Assembly (NCBI RefSeq): GCF_900086645.1
Contig: NZ_LT576451.1
Span: 3,879,502 to 3,943,501 of the forward strand
DNA from: Curtobacterium sp. 9128
GTDB lineage: Bacteria > Actinomycetota > Actinomycetes > Actinomycetales > Microbacteriaceae
Length of the DNA: 64,000 nt
Direction of reading: 5' to 3'
The translations under genes and the position numbers were made by a program. The notes below the pieces were generated by a model that saw nothing but the letters and a program-made list of their open reading frames with translations, was not told the DNA's origin and did no database searches. Positions 44,526 to 53,136 of this stretch are shown in pieces; the first letter of the stretch is position 1; every line of letters begins with the position of its first letter.

Positions 44526-45107
44526 CTACGCCGCGGTCACACGCCGCTTCTGCACCATCGCTGCGAAGTACTGCGCACCCGCGAGGACGTGCCCCGCGGT
44601 GCCGAGCCACACGAACACGAGGGCCGTGATCCGGATCCAGGAGTGCTCCGACGCCCACGACGTCTCCGAGAACAGCAGCACGGGCAGCCCGACGAAGAGC
44701 AGTGCGGAGCGGATCTTCCCGGTCCACGACACCTTGAGGTCGGGGTCCCCCTTGAACCACACGCTCGACAGCACCGCGAGCAGGGCGTCGACCACGACGA
44801 TGATCACGACGACGATCCACGGCAGCAGCCCGACGAGCACCAGGGAGAGCACGACGGCGATGATCGCGAGCCGATCGGCCACGGGGTCGAGCGCGGTGCC
44901 GAGCTTGGAGCCCTGGTCGAACTTCCGCGCGATGAAGCCGTCCGCCCAGTCCGAGACGCCCAGGACCACGAGCGAGACCAGCGCCCAGCCGGGGTGCCCC
45001 TGCACGACCAGGATCACGAACACCGGGATGAGCAGGAACCGGACCAGCGTGATGAGGTTCGGCCAGGTCTGCCAGTCGGGGCGCTCGCGCACTGCGGGGT
45101 CGGTCAT
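44526..45107 (-). CDS. CDP-alcohol phosphatidyltransferase (PgsA-like)
   Basis: 193 residues with four or five membrane helices. The catalytic motif is complete: SDWADGFIARKFDQGSKLGTALDPVADR. Transfers a phosphatidyl group from CDP-diacylglycerol to an alcohol such as glycerol phosphate. ATG at 45107; the C-terminal part (WLGTAGHVLAGAQYFAAM) is hydrophobic. Lies after the small Pro-rich ORF on the same strand. Confidence 0.9.
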   Translation of the reverse strand: MTDPAVRERPDWQTWPNLITLVRFLLIPVFVILVVQGHPGWALVSLVVLGVSDWADGFIARKFDQGSKLGTALDPVADRLAIIAVVLSLVLVGLLPWIVVVIIVVVDALLAVLSSVWFKGDPDLKVSWTGKIRSALLFVGLPVLLFSETSWASEHSWIRITALVFVWLGTAGHVLAGAQYFAAMVQKRRVTAA

Positions 45108-45144
45108 CAGCTGCTCTCGTCGGGGGCCGGGGCCTCCAGCGTAC

Positions 45145-45423
45145 CTACCCCCAGTGGGGAGGGCGGTCGCCGAGCAGGCGGGCGTCGTTCTCGCCGCGGT
45201 CGTGCCGGGGCGCCTCCGGGGCCGGGGACGGGTCGGAGCCCGGCACCGGCTGGGTGGTGACGCGCCTGCTGCGCCGCACCGAGCCTCCCGTCCGCTCCGG
45301 AGCCGGGTTCGGACCGACGGGAGGCTCGGGTGCGGCCGCGTCGTCGGCTCGCGACCACGTGCCCACCAGCTGGTCCGTGCCGGGCGTCACCGGACCGGCG
45401 GGCCGGGAGGCCCTCCGACTCAT
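45145..45423 (-). CDS. small Pro-rich predicted protein (92 aa), doubtful
   Basis: Start ATG 45423 overlaps the stop of the upstream large gene as ATGA, which argues for a real gene. The product is low complexity (PEPPVGPNPAPERTGGS, RHDRGENDARLLGDRP) and has no recognisable fold. A copy of the GACGGGAGGC palindrome lies within its coding sequence (45279-45329), so the frame may be only incidental. Confidence 0.4.
   Translation of the reverse strand: MSRRASRPAGPVTPGTDQLVGTWSRADDAAAPEPPVGPNPAPERTGGSVRRSRRVTTQPVPGSDPSPAPEAPRHDRGENDARLLGDRPPHWG
45279..45329. repeat. GACGGGAGGC palindrome, copy 4 (inside a predicted gene)
   Basis: Arms CCGAGCCTCCCGTC (45279-45292) and GACGGGAGGCTCGG (45316-45329), 14 bp perfect, separated by 23 nt of unrelated sequence. 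The arms are the same sequence as in copies 1-3, but the inner GTGGCG/CGCCAC hairpin is replaced. Confidence 0.65.
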
Positions 45424-48400
45424 CGGCGTGCCGGGACCGGGGGGATGCTGATCTCCTGCGTTGCCCCGCGGTCGACGCCGAGGACGGCCGCGACCGTGTT
45501 CGCGACCCGGTCCGGGTCGGAGAACAGCTGGAAGGCGTGCACGCGCACGTAGTGCCAGCCGAGTCGACGGAGGACCTCAGGACGGAGCCGCAGCGACTCA
45601 CGCAGCGAGCCCTCCTGGAGCGTCGCATCCGTCTCGATCGTGACGCAGACGCCGCCGTGCGCGGCCACCAGGCCGAGCTTGCCGCGGTGCCCGAGCGCGA
45701 CGGGGATGCCGCGCATCTCGAGCCGGCGCGCCAGGTCGACGAGCAGCGGGTCGGAGTCGTCGGGGACGTACTCGGCAGTGGTGCGGGCGCGGACCTCGGC
45801 GAGGATCTCGGCCAGCGCGACGGTGCCGTGGCCCATGCGCTCCGCCTCGATGTCGGACGGCTGGAAGCACGTGACGATGACCATCGAGCGACGCGCACGG
45901 GTCATCGCGACCGCGAGGAGCCGCTCGCCGCCGGGCTTGCCGAGCGGACCGAAGTCGCGCAGGACCCGGCCGTGCGGGGTGCGGCCGTAGCCGATCGAGA
46001 ACACGACGCGGTCGCGGCTCTGCGCCACCGACTGCTCGAGCGTCGCGACGATGAACGGCTCCGCGCGGTCTCCGATGACGAACTCGGTGAGGTCCTTGTG
46101 CCCCTGCGCTGCGGTGAGCACCGCCTGCTCGACACGCACGGCGTGCTTCGCCGATGCCGTGATCACCATGAGCGACTCGGTGGGACGCGTCCGGGCGTGG
46201 TCGATGACGAGCCGGACCACGCGGTCCACCTCGGCGTCGACGCTCTCCACCGCGCCGGACTCGGGGTCGGGAACGGCCTTGCCGTCGCTCACGTAGTCGA
46301 GTGCGATCGAGCCGTGGCCGAGGAAGGAGCCGGCCCACGGCAGCGACTCGATCCGGCCGCCGTAGAAGCGACGGTTCACGAGCTCGGCGAGGTCCTCACC
46401 GCCGGCACGGTACGACGTCGTCAAGGACAGGGTCGGCAGCAGGGTCGAGAGCTTCGCGAGTGCGGAGTCGGCGTGCAGGGCGTCGAGGGTCTCCTCGTCG
46501 ACCTGCAGTGCGCGGTGCGTCGGGTCGACGGCGATCCGGAACGGGGACGGCGTCTGCGTCACCGGGTCGCCGAACACGACGGTCTGGCGGGCACGGCGGA
46601 CGGCGTCGACGGTCTCCGCGATGGTGACCGCACCGGCGTCGACGAGGATCACCGTGTCGAACGGCATCGTGTCGGCGATCTGCGGGACCTCGTACGGGGA
46701 CGCCAGCCACACCGGCGCGATCGAGCGGGACAGGTGCGGCGCGGAGTCCTGCAGGAGTCGCGAGCTGATCGCGCCCGCCTTCAGCTGGGACTTCAGCGCC
46801 GCCGCCTCTTCCGGCCAGTCGACGAGGCCGACCTTCCAGTTCTCGGCGAGCTGCCACGCGAGCCCCTGCGAGACACCGGCGGCGTGCGCGTCGTCGACGA
46901 GTCGGAAGTCGGCCTCGACCCGGTCGAGCATGTCGGTGTTCGCGCCGAGCAGTGCCCGGTCGGACTCGAGCATCGTCTCGAGCGCCGACTGCCACCAGGC
47001 GAGTTCGAGCTCCGCGGGCACCTGGGTGTCCGGGACGTGCCGGTTCGCGAGGTCGGTGATGAGCGGCTCGAGCTGCAGGTCGCGGAGCGTCTGCATGAGC
47101 TCGGTGCGCTCCTGCAGGTTGTGCAGGACGTCGGAGTCGGCCGCGAGCGTGCCGATGTACGGCACGAGGTCCTCGACGGGCATGTTCGCGAGCTGCTCGT
47201 CGCGGCTGGTGCGACCGAGCGGCTCGTCGAGGCGCGCGAGGTCCTCGACCACGTTGGAGAACAGCACCTGCACGTCCGCGATGCCGGTGGGGACCTCGGG
47301 GTTCACGCCGGCGGCGACGTAGCGCTGCCAGAGCACACGCTGCTGCTGCACGCGGGAGAGCGCTTCGTGCAGGTCGGACACGTGCACACCCGGTCGGACG
47401 TACTCGCGCGCCAGCTTCTTCAGCCGGCGACGGTTGGTGCTCGACATCGGGGCGCCCTCGCCGCGGGGCGCGGTGGCGGCCACGAGCTCCGAGACCGAGC
47501 GGTCGAACACCACCGGCAGGAAGCGGTCGAGGGTGTCGCGGATCTCGGTGAGCAGGCGCAGGTAGATGCCGAGCTCGTTCACCGTGGTGAACTGCCGCAT
47601 CCGGGTGGACGCGATGAGCTCGTGCGCCCGCTGGAGCAGCGTCGGCAGGGCGCCGTCGTGCAGGTCCTTCGCGATCTTGTGCGCGCGCTGGGCACCGTCG
47701 CTCGACGAGAACTTCGCGCCGTACCAGGGCGAGTCGTCCGGGCCGTAGCGGAACTCCCCGAGGTTCGCGGCGCTGACCATCGTCTCGGCGACGCGGGAGC
47801 GCCCCTGGACCATGGCGGCGACGGACTGCTTCGAGAGCCGTGCCGTCGTCGACGGCGGGACGGGCAGGAGCGACAGGCGCGAGAGCTCGACCAGGCAGTC
47901 GAGGACGCTGACGCCGAAGTCGCGGTCGGTGCGGGAGAGCGCGCCGCGGTAGTCCTTCAGGACCTTGCGGAGGCGGACCAGGGCGTCGTCCACCTCGCGG
48001 AGGCTCGGACGGGTCGCCTTCTCGTTGCGCGCGATGGCCCGGACGACGTCGCGGCGGAGCGTCGAGGGCGTCACGGCGACACCGGGGAGCTGCACCTCGG
48101 CGAAGCGCGCGGCGATCCCGCGGAGCGTCGCGCGACGGGGACTCACCACGAGGACGCGCTTGTTCGCGGCGACGAGGCCACCGAGCGCGTTCACGATGGT
48201 CTGCGTCCCGCCGGTACCCGGGAGGGTCTTCACGACGATCGAGTTGCCGGCCGTGATCTGCGCGATCACGTTCTCCTGCTCGTCGTCGGCGTCGAGCAGG
48301 AGCGTGTCGGTGTCGGGGCTGCGCTCGTCCGACGGGGTCTGCTCGACCGGACGGTAGGACTGTTCGACCTGCCACTTTGCGCTGGGGTTGCCGGCGAGGG

Positions 48401-49322
48401 CGTCGAGCACCGGGTGCGACAGGTCCTTCGTGTCCTCGACCAGGCCGGTGGCGACCTCGGCGAAGGTCGACACGACGAGCCGGGCGTGGACGGAGAAGCC
48501 GGGGATGTGCGCGGTCAGCCCGCGGAGGCGGTCGATCACCGGGTTCGGGGTGAACGAGCCGTCCTGCTGTGCGAGCGCGACGAACGCCTGCGCGTCGAGC
48601 GTGACGCCGAACTGCTCACGGAGCGCATCGGCGAGGGCCGGGTTGAGGACGGGCTCCCCGAGCAGGCGGACCTCGAAGTCCCGGCCGTGACGACGGATCG
48701 CGAGCGGACGGAGGAGCACCGGGCCGCGGTACTGCTCGTCGCCGTGCTTCCAGTCGGCCATGCCGATGCCGAGGTTCACGGCGTCGATGCCGCGCACGGT
48801 GGCGAGCTCGGTGCCCTTCGCCTCGACGTGTCCGGCAGCGATGCGCGCCGCACGGAGGGCGACCTCGTCGCGGATCAGGCTGGAGAGGAGGGTGGTCTTG
48901 CCGGTGATGAACTGCGCGAGTCCGCCGGGGTGCGTCGTGGAGAGCTCGATGCGCGCACGCGGGTGGTCAGCGAAGTGCACGAGCGGGCTGGTGCCGCCGA
49001 CGCCGGCGAGCTGGGAACGCCAGGCGTCCCAGACCGGCTCGGCCGCGTTCGTCGCCGTGAGCCGCGGGTCACCGAGGCTGATCGCGTGCGGGCTCGTCAT
49101 CTGGAGCTCGGGTCGGAGCGAGCGGTCGAGGTCGTCGTCGTTCGGGTCGGTGGTGGCGTCCGCGGTGCTCGTGGTCTCGTCCTGCCCGTGCTGCTGCTGC
49201 TGGTCGTCGTGCTGCTCGTCGCCCCCGACGTGCTGGTCGCCCCCGGACGCGCGCGTGTCCTCGGCGGAGACGTCGTCGTTCACGTCGTCCTCGCCGCCGG
49301 TCACTCTGTCCGCGCGCCACAC
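45420..49322 (-). CDS. SF1-helicase-like protein with degenerate ATPase motifs and C-terminal MTES_1575-type endonuclease-like domain
   Basis: About 1300 residues from GTG 49322 (7 nt after TACAGT; GTG 49283 is an alternative). After a disordered acidic/Gln-rich start, an N-terminal domain of about 300 residues precedes an SF1 (AAA_11/AAA_12-like) core. The phosphate-loop position reads TLPGTGGTQTIVNAL, where families with GPPGTGKSQTI have lysine; the Walker B position reads VILVDAGAV, lacking the DE pair. Late motifs remain (TTSYRAGGEDLAELVNRRFYGG, LLAVAMTRARRSMVIV). The last about 100 residues (TIETDATLQEGSLRESLRLRPEVLRRLGWHYVRV) resemble the MTES_1575 PD-(D/E)XK-like nuclease. Probable ATPase-dead scaffold; function unknown. 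Confidence 0.78.
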   Translation of the reverse strand: MWRADRVTGGEDDVNDDVSAEDTRASGGDQHVGGDEQHDDQQQQHGQDETTSTADATTDPNDDDLDRSLRPELQMTSPHAISLGDPRLTATNAAEPVWDAWRSQLAGVGGTSPLVHFADHPRARIELSTTHPGGLAQFITGKTTLLSSLIRDEVALRAARIAAGHVEAKGTELATVRGIDAVNLGIGMADWKHGDEQYRGPVLLRPLAIRRHGRDFEVRLLGEPVLNPALADALREQFGVTLDAQAFVALAQQDGSFTPNPVIDRLRGLTAHIPGFSVHARLVVSTFAEVATGLVEDTKDLSHPVLDALAGNPSAKWQVEQSYRPVEQTPSDERSPDTDTLLLDADDEQENVIAQITAGNSIVVKTLPGTGGTQTIVNALGGLVAANKRVLVVSPRRATLRGIAARFAEVQLPGVAVTPSTLRRDVVRAIARNEKATRPSLREVDDALVRLRKVLKDYRGALSRTDRDFGVSVLDCLVELSRLSLLPVPPSTTARLSKQSVAAMVQGRSRVAETMVSAANLGEFRYGPDDSPWYGAKFSSSDGAQRAHKIAKDLHDGALPTLLQRAHELIASTRMRQFTTVNELGIYLRLLTEIRDTLDRFLPVVFDRSVSELVAATAPRGEGAPMSSTNRRRLKKLAREYVRPGVHVSDLHEALSRVQQQRVLWQRYVAAGVNPEVPTGIADVQVLFSNVVEDLARLDEPLGRTSRDEQLANMPVEDLVPYIGTLAADSDVLHNLQERTELMQTLRDLQLEPLITDLANRHVPDTQVPAELELAWWQSALETMLESDRALLGANTDMLDRVEADFRLVDDAHAAGVSQGLAWQLAENWKVGLVDWPEEAAALKSQLKAGAISSRLLQDSAPHLSRSIAPVWLASPYEVPQIADTMPFDTVILVDAGAVTIAETVDAVRRARQTVVFGDPVTQTPSPFRIAVDPTHRALQVDEETLDALHADSALAKLSTLLPTLSLTTSYRAGGEDLAELVNRRFYGGRIESLPWAGSFLGHGSIALDYVSDGKAVPDPESGAVESVDAEVDRVVRLVIDHARTRPTESLMVITASAKHAVRVEQAVLTAAQGHKDLTEFVIGDRAEPFIVATLEQSVAQSRDRVVFSIGYGRTPHGRVLRDFGPLGKPGGERLLAVAMTRARRSMVIVTCFQPSDIEAERMGHGTVALAEILAEVRARTTAEYVPDDSDPLLVDLARRLEMRGIPVALGHRGKLGLVAAHGGVCVTIETDATLQEGSLRESLRLRPEVLRRLGWHYVRVHAFQLFSDPDRVANTVAAVLGVDRGATQEISIPPVPARR

Positions 49323-49329
49323 AACGCCC

Positions 49330-49335
49330 ACTGTA
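49330..49335 (-). promoter_or_regulatory. -10 box of the helicase-like gene (leaderless-type)
   Basis: TACAGT on the minus strand, 7 nt before the GTG at 49322; it decides between this start and the GTG at 49283. Confidence 0.4.
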
Positions 49336-49434
49336 GGCGGAAGGATCCCGCGTCTCTGGCAATGAACCGAGGTTTCGGGCAGATCGGGCGACCGGCGGGC
49401 GATCCGCGAGGGCGGTGTGTGGTACCAACGTGGC

Positions 49435-50307
49435 ATGGCCATCGACGACCGCACCGCCCCGCCCACTGCCGCTCCGTCGCGGCGTCGAACGGTCCCCGCC
49501 GAGATCTCGCGCTCGTGGCTCCTCGTCGCCGGGACCGCGTCCGACCGCTTCGAGTCCGCCACCCGGTCCCGCGCGGACCAGGTGATCCTCGACATCGAGG
49601 ACGCCGTCGACCCCGCCGCGAAGCCCGCCGCACGGTCCACCGTGGCCGAGTGGCTGACCGGTGGCGGCGACGCCTGGGTGCGGATCAACGACGTCACGAC
49701 CGACTTCTGGGCCGACGACGTCGAGGAGCTCCGCGGGCTGCCCGGTCTGCAGGGCGTGATGCTCGCGAAGACCGAGAGCCCGGCGCAGGTCACCGACACC
49801 TGGCACCGTCTCGGTGGACAGACGCCGGTGATCGCCCTCGTCGAGTCCGCCCTCGGCATCGAGGAGGCGACGTCGATCGCCCGGGCGCAGGGCGCGTTCC
49901 GGCTGGCCTTCGGCAGCGGCGACTACCGCCGCGACACCGGGACCTCGGCGGACACGCTCGCGATGGCGTACCCGCGGTCCCGGCTCGTCGTGGCGTCCCG
50001 CGTCGGCGACCTGCCCGGTCCGATCGACGGCCCCACGGTCGGCTCGTCGCACCCGATCCTCCGCGAGCAGTCGCAGGTCGCGGTGTCCCTCGGGCTCACC
50101 GGCAAGCTGTGCCTCGACACCGAGCAGCTGCCGGTCATCAACGAGGTCATCTCCCCCACCCCGACGGACGTCGCCTGGGCGCAGGACTTCCTCGACGACT
50201 TCGAGGCGCGCGGGCGCGTCATCCGCGACGGCTCCGACCTGCCGCGACTCGGCCGTGCACAGAAGATCCAGCGACTCGCCGAGGCCTTCGGCGTCGAAGC
50301 ACGATAG
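49435..50307 (+). CDS. CitE-like HpcH/HpaI aldolase/lyase
   Basis: 290 residues of the citrate-lyase-beta superfamily: RSWLLVAGTASDRFESATRSRADQVILDIEDAV, then VMLAKTES and VIALVESALGIEEATSIAR with the metal-binding Glu/Asp pair. It acts on a CoA or free acid; the substrate is not known (citramalyl-CoA or malyl-CoA enzymes are relatives). ATG at 49435, 6 nt after TACCAA. Confidence 0.85.
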   Translation: MAIDDRTAPPTAAPSRRRTVPAEISRSWLLVAGTASDRFESATRSRADQVILDIEDAVDPAAKPAARSTVAEWLTGGGDAWVRINDVTTDFWADDVEELRGLPGLQGVMLAKTESPAQVTDTWHRLGGQTPVIALVESALGIEEATSIARAQGAFRLAFGSGDYRRDTGTSADTLAMAYPRSRLVVASRVGDLPGPIDGPTVGSSHPILREQSQVAVSLGLTGKLCLDTEQLPVINEVISPTPTDVAWAQDFLDDFEARGRVIRDGSDLPRLGRAQKIQRLAEAFGVEAR

Positions 50308-50317
50308 GGGTACCGCG

Positions 50318-50764
50318 ATGACATGGTCAGCACCCGATCCCACACCGGGCCGCCCGACGCCCACCGAGTGGCAGCAGGGCGCGACGACCCTGTTCCCGCC
50401 CGGGAAGATCGCCGACCGGATCACCACGATCCTGCTCCTGGTGTTCGGCGCGCTCATGACGATCGTCGCCGCGATCGTGGGGCTGATCGCGACGATCTCC
50501 GCGACGGCGGCGTGCGACGCCGCCACGGGGTGCTCCCCCGGCGGGTACTTCGGTGGCGCGGCGCTCGCGGTCGGCGGCGCGTTCGTGATCGGCGTCGCGA
50601 CGGTGGTGCTCGCGATCGGTGCCTGGATCCGACGCCGGACGTCGTGGTGGATCGCGGCGGTCGGCTTCGTGCTCGCGGTGGCGTGCATCACGTGGGGCGG
50701 CGTCGTGTTCGCGGGCGCCGCGGACGACACGCCCTCGTCGAGCTCCAGCAGCGGCATCGCCTGA
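50318..50764 (+). CDS. small membrane protein (148 aa), unknown
   Basis: Three predicted membrane segments: ITTILLLVFGALMTIVAAIVGLI, AALAVGGAFVIGVATVVLAIGAWI and WWIAAVGFVLAVACITWGGVVF, with CDAATGC between the first two and a Ser-rich end. No family recognised. Eleven nt after the CitE-like gene on the same strand, so probably cotranscribed. Ends just before palindrome copy 3. Confidence 0.75.
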   Translation: MTWSAPDPTPGRPTPTEWQQGATTLFPPGKIADRITTILLLVFGALMTIVAAIVGLIATISATAACDAATGCSPGGYFGGAALAVGGAFVIGVATVVLAIGAWIRRRTSWWIAAVGFVLAVACITWGGVVFAGAADDTPSSSSSSGIA

Positions 50765-50863
50765 CGCGTTCAGCCAGCCGAGTACCGCCTCGGAACGACA
50801 GAGTCGCAGTCGTACGACATCGGTTCTGTCGCCCGTTGCGGACGCACCGGACGCGCCGCGGGC

Positions 50864-50907
50864 CGGACGGGAGGCTCGTGGCGGCCCCGCCACAAGCCTC
50901 CCGTCCG
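50864..50907. terminator. GACGGGAGGC palindrome, copy 3
   Basis: Thirteen-bp arms CGGACGGGAGGCT/AGCCTCCCGTCCG, one mismatch, then GTGGCGG/CCGCCAC around CC. About 100 nt beyond the small membrane protein and 60 nt before the FAD oxidoreductase. Confidence 0.7.
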
Positions 50908-50953
50908 TGTCCTGGTCGCGCCGCAGGGCCGCACTCGCGGGGGGCGGGCCGCG

Positions 50954-50959
50954 TAGCCT
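50954..50959 (+). promoter_or_regulatory. -10 box of the FAD oxidoreductase gene (leaderless-type)
   Basis: TAGCCT, 7 nt before the ATG at 50967. Confidence 0.45.
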
Positions 50960-50966
50960 CTGCACC

Positions 50967-52220
50967 ATGGTCACGGTGAGCCGGACGACGGTCGCGATCG
51001 TGGGCGGCGGGCCCGCCGGCGTGGTGCTCGGGCTGCTCCTCGCCCGAGCGGGGATCCGGGTGCGCGTCGTGGAGAAGCACGACGACTTCAACCGCGACTT
51101 CCGCGGCGACACGGTGCACGCCTCGACGATCCGGTTGCTCGACGAGCTCGGGCTGGGCGACCGCTTCCGAGCGATCCCGCAGTCACGGCTCGACGACTTC
51201 TCCCTGCCGATGCCGGACGGCTCCCGGCTGCTGCTCGGCGACTTCTCGCGCCTGGACCCGCCGTACGACCACGTGGCGATGGTCCCGCAGTGGGACCTCC
51301 TCGACATGCTCGTCAGCGCAGCACGACAGGAACCGTCGTTCGAGATCTCGATGGGGCAGGCGGCGTCGGCCCTGATCGTCGAGAACGGCGTCGTGGCCGG
51401 CGTGCACCTGCACCCGTACCGCGGTGACGGCGAGCACGAGGAGCTCCGCGCCGACGTCGTGGTCGCGTGCGACGGACGCGACTCCGTCCTCCGCGCTGCC
51501 GCCGGCCTCCGCCCGAAGCAGTTCCCCGTGCCGTTCGACACCTGGTGGTTCCGGCTGCCGAAGGAGCCGAGCGACGCGGAGACCGCACTCGTCCCCGCGT
51601 TCGACGGCACCGACGTGCTGCTCAGCTTCCCGCGGCGCGACTACCACCAGGTCGCGTACTTCGCGCCGAAGGGGTCGGACGCCGCGCTCCGGGCCCGCGG
51701 CGTCGAGGACTTCCGTGCCAGGGTCGCCCGACTCCGGCCGTCGTTCGCCGACCGGGTGTCCGCGATCGGGTCGATGGACGACGTGCACGTGCTCGACGTG
51801 CGGATGGACCGCCTGCGCCGGTGGTGGCGACCGGGGTTCCTGTGCATCGGCGACGCCGCGCACGCGATGTCGCCGGCCGGCGGCGTCGGGATCAACCTCG
51901 CGGTCCAGGACGCCGTCGCGACGGCCGCGATCCTGGCGCCGGCGATCGTCGGGGGCGTCCGCGGACGGGCGCTGAACCGGACCCTCGCCGCGGTCGAACG
52001 CCGTCGGACCCCGCCGGCGGTGCTGGTGCAGGGCGCGCAACGCGCACTGCACCGCATCGTGTTCGAGCGCGCGTTCGCGGGGAAGCTGCAGGACGGACCG
52101 CCGCTGCTGCCGGTCCTGCTGGCGAAGTACGTGCCGCCGGCCAGCGGGGTCTACGCACGCGGGATCGCGTTCGGGCCGCTCCCCGAGCACGCCCCGGCGT
52201 GGGCTCGACGAGGCTCCTGA
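50967..52220 (+). CDS. FAD-dependent monooxygenase (PHBH-fold)
   Basis: 417 residues. GXGXXG-type FAD motif VAIVGGGPAGVVLGLLLARAG, the DG motif VVACDGRDSVLR, and the GD motif FLCIGDAAHAMSPAGGVGINLAVQDAV, the signature set of flavoprotein aromatic hydroxylases and related UbiH/TetX-type enzymes. Substrate unknown. The frame is open upstream, but ATG 50967 with its -10 box fits the FAD motif position. Confidence 0.9.
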   Translation: MVTVSRTTVAIVGGGPAGVVLGLLLARAGIRVRVVEKHDDFNRDFRGDTVHASTIRLLDELGLGDRFRAIPQSRLDDFSLPMPDGSRLLLGDFSRLDPPYDHVAMVPQWDLLDMLVSAARQEPSFEISMGQAASALIVENGVVAGVHLHPYRGDGEHEELRADVVVACDGRDSVLRAAAGLRPKQFPVPFDTWWFRLPKEPSDAETALVPAFDGTDVLLSFPRRDYHQVAYFAPKGSDAALRARGVEDFRARVARLRPSFADRVSAIGSMDDVHVLDVRMDRLRRWWRPGFLCIGDAAHAMSPAGGVGINLAVQDAVATAAILAPAIVGGVRGRALNRTLAAVERRRTPPAVLVQGAQRALHRIVFERAFAGKLQDGPPLLPVLLAKYVPPASGVYARGIAFGPLPEHAPAWARRGS

Positions 52221-52254
52221 GTCCGGCGATCGGGCATCGGCGCATGCTGGGCGG

Positions 52255-53133
52255 ATGAAGCAGCGAACCATCGGGGACACCAACGTCAGCGCGATCGGAC
52301 TCGGCGGCATGCCGATGTCCATCGAGGGACGACCGGACGAGCGCCAGGCGATCGCGACGATCCACGCGGCACTCGAGGCCGGCGTGACGCTCATCGACAC
52401 CGCGGACGCCTACCACCTGGCCGCACACGACGAGGTCGGGCACAACGAGGAGCTCATCGGCCGGGCGGTGCGGGAGTACCACGGCGACGCGTCCCAGGTG
52501 CTCATCGCGACGAAGGGCGGGCACCTCCGACCGGAGCCGGGCGCGTGGGCGCAGAACGGTCACCCGGAGTACCTCAAGGAGGCGGCCAAGGCCTCCGCGA
52601 AGCGCCTCGGCGTCGAGACGATCGACCTCTACCAGTTCCACCGCCCGGACCCGGCGGTCCCCTACGCGGACTCGATCGGAGCACTCGCCGAGCTCCTCGA
52701 CGAGGGCGTGATCCGGATGGCCGGCATCTCGAACGCCGACGTCGACCAGATCCGTCTCGCGAACGAGGTCCTCGACGGACGGCTCGTGTCCGTGCAGAAC
52801 CAGTTCTCGCCGGCGTTCCGGTCGAGCGAGGCCGAGCTCCAGCTCTGCGACGAGATGAGCATCGCGTTCCTGCCGTGGAGCCCGCTCGGCGGCATCGCGG
52901 GAGCGGCTGACCTCGGGTCGACCTACGCGGACTTCGCGACCGTCGGGCGGGACCGCGGCGTCACACCGCAGGTGATCGCTCTGGCGTGGGAGCTCGCGAA
53001 GAGCGACGTCGTCATCCCGATCCCGGGCGCGTCACGGCCGCAGTCGATCCTCAACTCGGTGACCGCGGCGACCGTGAAGCTCCGACCGGAGGACATCGCA
53101 CGACTCGACGCCGCGCAGGCGGCTGCGGCCTGA
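52255..53133 (+). CDS. aldo/keto reductase
   Basis: 292-residue TIM-barrel NADPH oxidoreductase. Catalytic tetrad visible: Asp and Tyr in LIDTADAYH, Lys in IATKGGHL, His in YQFHRPDP. The C-terminal cofactor loop is IPGASRPQSILNS. ATG at 52255, 6 nt after CATGCT. Its stop is only 3 nt from the stop of the convergent lipoprotein gene. Confidence 0.93.
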   Translation: MKQRTIGDTNVSAIGLGGMPMSIEGRPDERQAIATIHAALEAGVTLIDTADAYHLAAHDEVGHNEELIGRAVREYHGDASQVLIATKGGHLRPEPGAWAQNGHPEYLKEAAKASAKRLGVETIDLYQFHRPDPAVPYADSIGALAELLDEGVIRMAGISNADVDQIRLANEVLDGRLVSVQNQFSPAFRSSEAELQLCDEMSIAFLPWSPLGGIAGAADLGSTYADFATVGRDRGVTPQVIALAWELAKSDVVIPIPGASRPQSILNSVTAATVKLRPEDIARLDAAQAAAA

Positions 53134-53136
53134 GCG

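Noticed and set aside
40688..44629. Several + strand open frames up to 544 codons opposite the surface protein
   Set aside because: Shadows of the 1250-residue gene; codon positions fit the minus strand and no domain appears.
45330..50321. A 1663-codon + strand open frame opposite the helicase-like gene
   Set aside because: Antisense frame kept open by GC bias; the minus-strand protein has recognisable motifs and a promoter.
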